Below, piece after piece: positions 26,001 through 38,000 of a DNA stretch of 64,000 nt. The position numbers were made by a program, and so were the translations under genes. Location: the NCBI GenBank assembly GCA_012932295.1, contig JAAONU010000123.1, positions 6,572,001-6,636,000 on the forward strand. The letters run 5' to 3'. A model generated the notes under the pieces. That model ran no database searches and was not told where the DNA came from. It saw only the letters and a list, made by a program, of their open reading frames with translations. Source of the stretch: Cyclina sinensis. Its lineage: Eukaryota > Mollusca > Bivalvia > Venerida > Veneridae. How positions within the stretch are numbered: position 1 is the first letter of the stretch; each line of letters begins with the position of its first letter.

Positions 26001-29000
26001 TCCATGTTTAGTGATGATGTCAGGAGTAAAATGGCAACAATGGCCTCGGCTTCAGCTTGGGGACTTGGTAAGTTCTGATTAATGGTTTAGTCTGTCACCG
26101 TTCACAACATGAAGAAAAGTTGTGCTCACTTTTGTTTTCGTTGCCACGGTTTCTATTTATGCACTACAGTTAAACTTTGCTTGAACTTCAATGAGTTTTG
26201 GAACTTCTTCCAGTGATTCCAAGTGATTTATAGTTAAAGTGATTGTAATCTTCTGTTCAAGAACAATCATGCCCTATTCACTATGACATTATCTGTTCTG
26301 TTTTTAAAGTGATCATATAATGCTTTCATGCATACCTTCGATTAATATCCAAGCACATTTGTTAAATGTACAGTTGTTGTGCACCTGTTTATTACTTGCC
26401 ATCAAGCAAATTAAGACCTAGCGAAATCACTGATATGATATTTTAAGTATTAGAAAGGCCTATGTACATGTAATGCATAGAGACACTAGTCTTGGTATGC
26501 GATGGAGAAAAGCTTTTTACAAAGAAATTATGAATATTTTTCTCCCTAGGTCAGTGGGAGACTTTGGAAGAGTATATGTTATTCATACCTCGGAACACAT
26601 ATGAGGGGGCACTGTACCGTGCAGTGTTTGCTGTACACTCAGAGAACTACCTACTTGCCCAGCAGTGTATAGACAAGTCCAGGGATATATTGGACACAGA
26701 ACTTACTGCTATGGCTGGCGAGAGTTATAGCCGAGCATATGGGGTGTGTACAATGTTAAGATTCTACAGCTGAACTTGTTTAGGAAGTCACCTGATGTAA
26801 GAGGGCATGTACATGTATTAACTGAACCTGAATTTATGTATCTTCAGCAGGTTCTTTCTATAGACAAACCTTACTGAGAATTCACTTTGAAGTTCTGTTC
26901 TGTGCTGCCTTCCAAAGACAGGTTTCACATTGTATGACAGAAGTTGTTTGTTTTTTAAAGAAAGCTAAGAGTTTTAAAAGGGTACAGTTATGTGAAATTT
27001 ATCTTCATATGATAGATGTAAATTATGATGAGAAATATGCACTTTTTCAGAAAAAAGAGGAAAATCTATCCAACTGAATTATCAGATAACTTGTTCTACA
27101 TGTATGTGAATGACTTTAGCATTTTACTGTATTTTTGTAAATAAAAAAAAAGCTATTTATGTGTTGATATATCATGTTGTTTATTTTCAGGCAATGGTAC
27201 AGGTACAGATCTTGTCTGAGCTAGAGGAAGTGATACAGTACAAGCTGGTACCAGAGCGCCGAGAAGCCATCAAACAGATGTGGTGGGATAGACTACAGGT
27301 AGGCAATATGTTGTTTTTGTGAAAGTGACTTGTTTGAGACCATATACAAATGTATGTGTTCCTTTTTGCTGATTGGTTACCTTTTTAGCTCACCTGAGCA
27401 TGCTCATGTGAGCTTTTAGGATCCTTGATTGTCCGGCGTCCGTCCGTCCGTCCGTCGTCCACAATTCATTCAAACGACATCTCCTCTGAAACCACTGGGC
27501 AAAATTTAATGAAACTTGCCTAAAATGTTCCTTGCATGAAGCTCTACCAAGTTTGTTCAAATGGTTCCGGTTCATTGCATTTCTGGGTCACAGGAGCTAA
27601 AAACAGATTTTAAAAGTTGGATCTTTAAAAATCTTCTTGTCAGAAACCACAAGGCCTGGAGCTTTGATATTTGGTATAAAGCATCATCTATTGAACCTTT
27701 ACCAAGTTTGTTCAAATTATGATCCTGGGGTCAAAAATGGCCCCGCCCCAGGGGTAACTTGTTTTACATAGAGTTATATAGGAAAAACTTTAAAAATCTT
27801 CTTGTCAGACACCGTAAGGCATAGAGCTAAGATATTTGGTGTGCAGCATTCTCTAGTGGACCTCTACCAAGTTTATTCAAATCATAGCCTCTGGGTCAAA
27901 AATGGCCCCGCCCCAGGGGTAACTTGTTTTACATAGAGTTATATAGGAAAAACTTTAAAAATCTTCTTGTCAAAAACCGTAAGGCAGAGAGCTTAGATAT
28001 TTGGTATGTAGCATTGTCTAGTGGACCTCTACCAAGTTTGTTCAAATTATAACTCTGGGGTCAAATTTGGCCATACCCTGGGGTCATTGGTTTTACATAG
28101 GCTTATATAGGAAAAACTTTGAAAATCTTCTTGTCAGAAACCACAAGGCCCTGAGCCTTAAGATTTGGTATGTAGCATTGTCTAGTGGACCTCTACCAAG
28201 TTTGTTCAAATTATGCCCCTGGGGTCAAATTTGGCCCCACCCCGGGGTCATTGGTTTTACATAGGCTTATATAGTGAAAACTTTTAAAATCTTCTTGTAG
28301 AAGGAGAAGTAACATTTTCAGTCCAAATAATCTGGAAATTTGTTTGACTGGTTGTTTCTATGATTTCTAGCTCAAGTTTGAATATGGGTCATCTGGGTTC
28401 AAAAACTAGGTCACAGAGCCCAAAAATAGAAAAACCTTGTTAACACTCTAGATGTTACATTTTAAGTCAAAATATCCCAGAAATTTGTCAGAAAGGTTGT
28501 TTTGATAACTTTTAGCTCAAGTTCAAAATTGGGTCATCTGGGGTCAAAAACTAGGTCTCAGAGCCCAATATGGAAAAACCTTGTTAACACTCTAGAGGTA
28601 ACATTTTCAGTTCAAATAACCTGGAATCTGTCAGAAAGGTTGTTTCAATGATTTCTAGATTAAATTTGAATATGGGTCATCTGAAATCAAAAACTAGGTC
28701 ACAGGGCCCAAAAATAGAAAAAAACTTGTTAACACTCTAGAAGCTACTTTTCAGTCCAAATATTCTCGAAATTTGTCAGAAAGGATGTTTTAATGATTTC
28801 TAGCTCAGATTCGAATAAAGGTCATATGAGGGCAAAAACTAGGTCACAGACCCCAAATATGGAGAACCTTGTTAACACGCATTCAGGTAACATTTTCAGT
28901 TCAAACAACCTTGAAATTTGTCAGAAAGATTGTTTCAATAATTTCTAGGTCAAGTTCGAATATGGGTCATCTGGGGTCAATTAACCAGGTCCATAGCACT

Positions 29001-32000
29001 TTTGTTAAAAGCAGTCATATTCAGGTGAGCGATATAGGGCCATCATGGCCCTCTTGTTTATAAGCTCATCTGTTTTCGAAGAAAAAGTTGAGCTATTTTT
29101 GTCACTGAGTCGTCTTCGCCATCTGTGTTTGAAGAGAAAGTTGAGTTATTTTGGTTACTGAATCGTTATTGTCAGCATCATGCAAAAACTTTAATGTAGC
29201 TGATTATTCATAAACCATAAGGCTAGAGTTTTGATATTTAGTGCGTAGCATTGTCTAGTGAACCTACTTAATTGTTTGAAATCGTGACTCAAAGGTCAAT
29301 ATTTTCCCCACCCAGGGACTTATATATAGTTATGAAGGAAAATCTTTGAAAATCTTCTCCTCTAAAACTGCTTGACACAGAGCTTTGTCACTTGATGTCA
29401 GGCATCCTCTGGTAGACCTTTACCAAGATTGTTCATATGTCCCTGGGGTGAAAATTAGCCCAGGGTCACTTGGTTTTGCATAAACTTATATAGAAAAAAC
29501 TTTTAATGGTAAAGCACAAAGCCTACAACTTACTATTTACTTACATTTGATGGGAATGTACTTATCTTCATCTTTTTTTTATAGGGTTGTCAGCGTGTGG
29601 CTGAGGACTGGCAGAAGATTATACAGGTTCGATCCCTAGTTCTCTCCCCTCAAGATGATGTGAAAACTTGGCTGAAGTATGCAAGCCTGTGTCGCAAGAG
29701 TGGAAGATTGGTAAGTACAAAATTTACTTATGTTAATGTTGTCTCATTTGATGAGTAAAGTGTGTTTGTTTTACTGACATTTTTAATGAACTTTACTTAA
29801 AACATTATAAAGCCAGGAAGCCTTCTTTACCTTATAGGAAACATGAATTATTTTAATATTATTTTAATTGTGTAATTCGTAAGTATTAGGTTTTCGTACA
29901 TATTTCAATGTAGAATCTTTTTTAGATATTTTCTTACAACTGTGAGCATCAGGAACCACTTAAATTGTAGCAAACAATATTCTAAAACTCAAAATTTCAG
30001 TTTAAAATTTTACTTGCTGCCTACTAGCACCTTGTAAAAATGGCATTAAGTTTGAAATAGTTACTTTTTCTTCTGTTTTTATCCTAATACAAGATACATT
30101 AAAAATGATATAATTTCTGTTTTAAGGCTCTCTCACACAAGACATTGGTGATGTTACTTGGAACTGATCCCAGCAAACAAGCTGACCAACAGATATCCAC
30201 TGCCAACCCAAAGATCACATTTGCCTATCTTAAACATATGTGGAAAAGTAACCAAAGGGTAAAGCAAAAATATTTCAGAGTACCCTATAGATAGGCTAAA
30301 CTGTCAGATATATAGCAGATGCCATTACAATTTAAGTGTGGAAATGCAGGCTGAAACAAATTTTGAATTTGTTTGAATTTTTGGTTGGTCAGCTACAAAG
30401 TTATACTGAAAAATTGAACAATTCTTCCAGATGCACCAGAATATTTTGTCTCCAAAATACTTTAAGGGTATTCCCAAAATCCAGTTGTCACAGAGATTGC
30501 CCAGATTTTTCAAAGTCATGTTAGAGAAAGAAAGCTATGAGGGTTGTTCTGAGCTAATATTATCAGATGGCTTAATAGTTAATACATTAATAATTCTGCT
30601 TATACAAACAATAAAAAAGTGATCTTTATGTAAACTGTTAAATGCAGACCATTTTCATTTTAGATATTAGTTTTTGGTTCTTTAAGTTTACCAGTTATCA
30701 TGTAATTTTGAAATATTTGATATGGTCTTTAATTGTGGAATTTTACTGTACTGTCTAGCAGGGCTCCCGAAAACCGGAAATTTGTCGGTTTTGACCGAAT
30801 TTTATCACTATGGACCGATTTCGATGTCCAAAAGTCCTTAAAAAATCGGTCCAGATAATTTCCAAAAAAAAAAAAATCTGTCTAACTTTTCATAAAACAG
30901 TCAAAATCTCACACCAAAACCTCAGTTGATCGCTAATCCGGTACTTCACACCTATCATAAAACCACAAAACTGTCACTTTTGCCCGCGGCAATTATCGTC
31001 AATTAACTTGTAAACAAGTAAAAGTGTGCTTGATTTGCAGCTGGCCAATCGATTAAAGTTGACCGGCTCAAACTGTGAAATATAATTTCATCGAAATCAA
31101 ACTCCCCGCAGCAGGTACTTCCCCTGATCAGTACAGAAAACAAAGTAGAAAAGCGTGACGTAACCGGTGCGAGGAGTTTGCATCGAAATAGGCGATAACT
31201 GTCGTCTGCTTTATTTCATTAAGGGCTTAATAGTAATTGTAGTGGCTAGCTGCAGCACAAAGCACACTTTAAAATATCAGTGACTAGTTTGACGTTTTAA
31301 AATTAGCTCTAATTCTACTTTCGCTTTGAAAAACACATATTTTCGCGACGTCAACACTATTATAACTCAAATTGTTTTTTGTTGGTTCTTGGTCTCCTGG
31401 GGGGGAGGGGGGGGGGGGGGGTCTCGGACCGATTGAGATTTCAAAATTTTAGGAGCCCTGCTGTCTAGTAATATATAAACTTTTGACCAACTCAACATGT
31501 ATGTAACTGCTATAATTTTGATAACTACACTGTTAAAATGAAGAGTTTTGAATAAATAGGAGTGTTAAAATGCAATCTAATTGAAAAGAACATACAAGAC
31601 GAGTTTCAGCCTTATTTGCTGTACTTAAAATTTTGTGCAGTGGGTGATAAAAAAAGTGTAGCGTTAAATGTTTTTAAATAATTAAAACAAGGGAGTTTTA
31701 TCTTTTGTTACTTTTCCATTATTTGTTAGATAATGTTTCCATGGTTATTCATTACAGCATGAAGCTTATCAGAAGCTACAGAGCTTTGTGCAGAATTCTT
31801 TACAGCCCAGATGTCTGCAACTTCTCTCTCCAGAGGATGGGGCCCAGAGAACAGAGTTAAATAAACTCATGGCAAGGTAGGTGACGGTATTTATATAAGA
31901 TCTAACAGATATTTGTCCATAGTATTCTGGTATCATCATATTTCATGTCATATGTATATGACATGAAAGGTACACATACTGGTTATATCTGTGTTATAAA

Positions 32001-35000
32001 ATAATTACCAAACAATCTCAGGAGCCTAACAAAATATAAAACTGGTAAACCTTATTTGCTTACCAAAAATTAAAATTAAAAAAAAATTGTATTACCTGTT
32101 AATTTTGTGGGGAAAAAATTCATTTTACATTAACCAGTTTACAAATAAAGAATAGCTGGGAGAAATCAGAGCTTTGTACAGCTGTATAGAAAGACAAAAA
32201 TGAAAGACCGAAAGACATCAGTTTTTAAGAACATTTGTAGTTGTGGTCATACTGGTATAGCTCCATTTGGCCTGCTTTTTACATTTACATACATGTAGTT
32301 GCATGAAAATTTCAAGTCTGTTTATATGGTTTAATATTACATTCCAGATGTTATCTGAAGCTTGGCGACTGGACAGAAGCCAACCATAGTCTTAATGAAC
32401 AGACTATTCCGCAGGCCCTAGAATACTTCGCACTTGCTACAGAGCATGATAAAAACTGGTACAAGGCGTGGCACATGTGGGCTCTCATGAACTATGAAGC
32501 TGTACTGTTTTATAAGCAGAAAGACTCGGGGTCACAGGAACAGGAAATGAAACTGCCTATTACACCAAGGCCAGACACGGTTTGTAGTTTTGAGATATGT
32601 TTTATATGTGTATATTTTAATTACATGTATAATAAGATCCAGCACTTTAAGGATCAGGTTTTACTCTTGAAACCATAACATAAATACTTGGTAAAGTGCT
32701 AATAAACTCACAGTTACACTTTGAGCCATAACAGTAAAACATATTCTACCCAGAGATGACACTTTGGAAATGGACTAGCTCTTTTTAGATGTTGACAAGA
32801 AAAGCCCCAGCCACCCACCCCATCATCCAATATAAAAAGACCACCACACTTCAGAATTCTTTAACTTGCCTTCCTAGGGTAGAATATACTTGCATAGTTT
32901 ACTGGAATGGACCTTACAAATAAAAACAATTTGTTTCTATGAGGTGTATCTGTAAGAACAGAGCAAAATGAAATTGGCTGTTTAAATAACATGTTACCTA
33001 CATGTACATTGTAAATACTTTGGTCTGACTGGTTCAGTTTTGTTATAGATTTGCTTGGCCTTATTAGGTATTAGGCTAGTTCTGGGAACTTGATATATTT
33101 TTTTTTTTCATTTTGTTCCTTGTTGTTTGTTGCTTTTCATGTTCTTGTACTGACTTGCTATTTTAATCGGTGCCTTTCTTGAAATTTTGGTTAGATATCG
33201 GCAAAGATTCACAAATACTGTGTACCAGCAGTGATGGGATTTTTCAAGTCCATCAGTCTATCCTCACAGAACAGTCTTCAAGATACACTCAGGTATGTAC
33301 AGCTGCAGATTCTAATATATTTTCCATAGCCACAGTTAATTTCCAACTCAGAATCATTTTTCCTCCTGAAGAAAAAAGATAGCTAATTTCAACACTTGTT
33401 AATGCTTTAAAACTAACATGGCATATGCCTGTTATGACAGACAGGGATGCTGTCACCTCTTTTATGTGATATTATAACTAACGAGTGAAATAAAGAATTT
33501 AGATAATTTACTTAGAGTTAGGAGAAATAGACACAGGTACATAGATCAACCAGCAGAAGCATGAATGTTAGCCTTTTATGCTGTTGTTTCTAATTTTTGA
33601 GAAAACTTATATAAGGAATTTAGACATTTAAAGGAGCAGCGTCTTTTCATTTGTTACAATACAAATTCACAACATTTGTGAAAACCTGTACAGTTAGTTG
33701 TACAGTGCTTAATTCAAGAAACATCTTTTTGAGCTAATCAGGGAATTAACTTTTGTCTTATAAATGCATGTTACAGATTGTTGACTCTATGGTTTGACTA
33801 TGGACAGTGGCCAGAAGTCCATGAAGCTCTCATTGACGGAATAAAAGCCATCAAAATAGACAACTGGCTACAGGTAATGACAGACTTAAACGGCAATAAG
33901 TTATGTTTGAAATTTGTTTACGTGTGAAGTTACAAAGATCAGAAAGTTAGATTGTAAACTTTTCCATGATAATTGATCTATAGGTCATTTTTCCCTCACC
34001 TCTGAAGCAAGTGAGGAAGTAGTCAGTCACTTGTGGAGAAATTGGTTAGTAAACTGGTTGAACACCCAGGAACACTGGTTAGGTGGACTGACTGCCGGGA
34101 TATGACCTTAGCTGTTAAACTGGTGTTAAACCCCAATAAAACCAAATAGGTAGTAAACATTTGATATACATGTTCATCCACTGTGTTAAGTGTTTGTCTT
34201 CGATAGAAAAAAGCAAAAATTATTAATACTTAAAGTGTCAGATAATTACAGTGGTAGATATATTGCTTAAAGCATGGTGAATGTTGTTTTCAAATTTAGT
34301 GTAAGCTTCATTTGAAATGTACTTCATACTCGGTGTTTGTATGACTGAATGTAGGTAATACCACAGTTGATTGCGAGGATTGATATAGCACGTACCCTGG
34401 TGGGCAGATTGATACATCAGTTACTGATGGACGTAGGCAAGGAGCACCCACAGGCTCTCATCTACCCCCTCACTGTGGCATCCAAATCAAACGTCACGGC
34501 TAGACAGAATGCGGCTAACAAGATCTTGAAGAATATGCGAGAACACAGTAACACACTTGTACAGCAAGCCATGTTGGTATGTGCTCTTTTTTATGCATGT
34601 GATTAAAAACACTCTGATTACTTAAAGTGTGTTGACTGAGCTCTCTATTTCAACAAAATTTAAAAAAGGATAGTAGAACCAAGTAAAATACTTCTAATTT
34701 TGATAGAATGAGATTATGACTGTTGAAAGTTTGTGATGAGACCTGGTCTGATTTCCTGTTTATAATATGTCTTTTATTTTATAAGTTTTTGCTTCTGAGC
34801 CTAAAAGATGAATATTTTGAAATTTAAGGTCCGGGTTTGAGTATGCTCTATGAAAATGATCCTTTTCTAAAAAAAAACAACAACAAAAAACAGTAATCAT
34901 ATTGAGGCACATGTATGCTTTCTGTCTGTATTTTATATGTGGCATCTTGTATTTAATGTTATAAGAAAGAATTTTATACTGTTAGACTTGATTTCCCCCA

Positions 35001-38000
35001 TTATCTCTTGAATGAGACATTGCACTGAGGTCCCTTGTATTGGTGCTACATTGAGCATGTTAAAGAAACAACAGTGTCTCCAGAATGAGGTGCTTTCTGT
35101 ATCTTGCACTATCCCCAATTTAGTCCAAACTGTCTTGTGTGAAACACTTCTTCTTTCAAAATTGATGATAGTCACCACGTTGTTTTTTCTAGGTGAGTGA
35201 AGAGTTTATCCGAGTTGCTATACTGTGGCATGAGCTATGGCATGAGGGCCTTGAGGAGGCATCTAGACTGTACTTTGGTGAAAGGAATGTCAAGGGAATG
35301 TTTGCCACACTAGAACCTCTTCATGCAATGATGGAACGAGGACCCCAGACACTCAAAGAGACATCTTTTAACCAGGTAAAGTGGTTTTTATGAAACTTTC
35401 AGAACTAAGTTTTATATCTTAGAAAGAGAATATGAACCTATATTGATTAAATTAAAGGCTAGAGAAATATTTATTACTGAGCAGCTTTTGAAACTAAGCT
35501 GTTTGAGGTTTTATTGGATTGCAGTGTAATTTGTCATGCCTAGTAAGTTAGCCAGTCATATTTTCTATTTGTAACTGCCATTGTGAAGGTCAAAGGTAAA
35601 GGTTATACTGCTGTCTTAGTATTTAGGTACAGACATGTTGAAATCATGCAGTTTTTACATAAAACCATCCAAGTAAAACATATATCTCGCAGCAGGAAGG
35701 CACTTTCAAAATGGACAAGCCCCTTTTCAGAAATCTATTGGCAAGAAAAGACCCCCCACCACCCCACACACACACACACACCTGTACACTAAAAGACCAC
35801 CCCAACAGAAATTTATTTTGCCTTCTTGGGATAGAAAATCAGTTTTACTTGAATGGCCTTAACAAGTAAATATAATAATAGCAATTAATTTATTTAGCTT
35901 AAGGGCACTAGCCTTTGAGCCCTTGATGTTAAAGTGATCTGAATAAATGTATCCCCTGTTCCGACTTTATCAATTTTTCTGTACTTCCTCTGTACAAACA
36001 AAGCTTTTCGCTATTGACTGTTCTGGTCATAAGATCTGTTTCAGTTACTTTTTACTTTTTACTTTTATCAGGCATATGGTAGAGACCTGATGGAGGCACA
36101 GGAATGGTGTAAGAAATACCAGAGGTCTGGTAATGTGAAGGATCTAACACAAGCTTGGGACCTGTACTACCATGTGTTCAGGAGAATTTCAAAACAACTG
36201 CCTCAGGTATATTTATTGTCTATGATATACAGAACTAGTCAGCATTTTGATTTTTCTTGCATTCAAAATGTTTAATTGCTGAAGTTAAAATTATGAGAGA
36301 TATGAATAATAACCATATAACGGGTATGTCAGAAAAAAGCCGCCAAGAAATGTAAGGAAAATATTCAGCAAAAATAAGCTGTGAATATACATGTAGCTAT
36401 CATTTGGAAATTTCCAATTAACTCTAAGTTATAGAACTTTTTTGTTGCATCAATGTTTACCTTTATTCTGTATGAAGCTAAGGATAACAGTTTGTACCCA
36501 AATCTCATTCATTTTATATGCAAACTGGTACACATTCATACAGGCTTTAATAGTTAATTTGAAGGGACATTTTCCATTTGACTGATATTGTATGACTCCA
36601 TTCATCTATAGGGTGAAACATTGTTTATCAGAGAAGTATTTAAAGTAAATCCTGGAAAAAAATTAGGAGGTAAAATTGTTGAAATCGTTTATTCATTTAC
36701 AGAGAATATATAACCTATATTTCAGTTGACGTCATTGGAACTACAGTATGTTTCTCCAAAATTATTGCGCTGTTTAGATCTTGAACTGGCTGTACCCGGC
36801 ACTTATGATCCTAAAAAACCTGTGGTGAAGATTCGTAGAGTACAAACTTCACTAGCAGTCATAACTTCCAAACAGAGACCAAGGAAAATCAGTGTGTTTG
36901 GTAAGTTAGTCTTGTCTTATGGATAATATCTAGGAAACATGTTTAGTTAGTCTAGTTACCTGAGAATGTCGTCAAATTTTATAAGAATAAAACTGTTTTG
37001 TTTCTTATTATCTGCCATAAGCAATTATCATGGAGTTGATGTATTGTTATAGGTCTTTAATTACATGTGTTGTGTAAATTAGTTATCTGTCAAGGACATA
37101 CCACTGTATTGTTTTTTATATAGGGAGTGATGGACAGGAGTACCAGTTCCTTTTGAAAGGTCATGAAGATTTACGTCAAGATGAACGTGTCATGCAGCTA
37201 TTTGGATTGGTCAATTCTTTGTTGCTTGGCAACCCTGATACTTTCCGCAGAAATTTGACGTATGTAAATGAAACATTGTTTTGTAAGCAGAAAGTAAAAA
37301 ATTGCTGTGATAACTTTGTTTTCCATTTTATTTATTAGTATTTTAATATATCATATGTCATGAAATGATGGTGGTTAGTGCAAGATTGTTTTCCAAGTCA
37401 GACAGAGGTTGAAATTTAGGAAGTGACATCTTAAAAAATTGAATATACATGTACCTGTAGATTAAAAAGAAAACCTCAATATTTAAATCCAAAGCAAGTC
37501 TTACAATGTTTTTCAAAGTAACAATTGATTTTCAACAAAAAATACTTTTAGTGAAGCAGGCCTCGACTTAGCAAGAAACTTCATTATGTTATGAATTCTG
37601 ATTTTACAGTATAGTTAATATACCAGGGGTTTCATTAAGGTTTTGAGTTGGAGGGAATACAGATAAAGTAGGTGGGTGATTTGCTGCCAGTTTGTTATAA
37701 AATAAGCCTGATTTTAAGAAAAGTAGGCGGGTGAAGATCTCAAAATAGAAGAGAGAAGTACCCACCTTCTGCCTCTTAATGAAACCCCTGATATACTGAT
37801 AATTTTCATTGTTGTTGATAGTAGTTATCAGACACTTCCATTAATAACCAATGTCTAATGTCTGTTATAAATGTAGATGTTCATCAGAAAAATTGTCTTT
37901 ATGTAAATTCAGGTTATGTTGTATATTTTATCTTTGCAAGTGAAACTAGACCTTTCAATTGAATATAGATAATTTCTGTGGTTTATTAATGTTTGCAAAA

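Larger units (their letters stand above)
23024..34576 (+). other. MTOR: MTOR exons 28-39: FAT domain (residues 1338-1931)
   Basis: Exons: 23024-23157, 25158-25236, 25827-26067, 26550-26743, 27191-27298, 29585-29710, 30127-30258, 31758-31876, 32348-32579, 33195-33292, 33777-33873, 34355-34576. These TPR-like helices clamp the kinase domain. Landmarks are [62 protein letters not shown] and [13 protein letters not shown]. Exon 36 ends shortly after the EAVLFYKQ helix and exon 37 resumes at [13 protein letters not shown]. The long Thr/Ser-rich insert of vertebrate mTOR is therefore absent, or encoded by an exon I did not see in 32580-33194. The acceptor of exon 37 has a weak pyrimidine tract. Confidence 0.92.
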
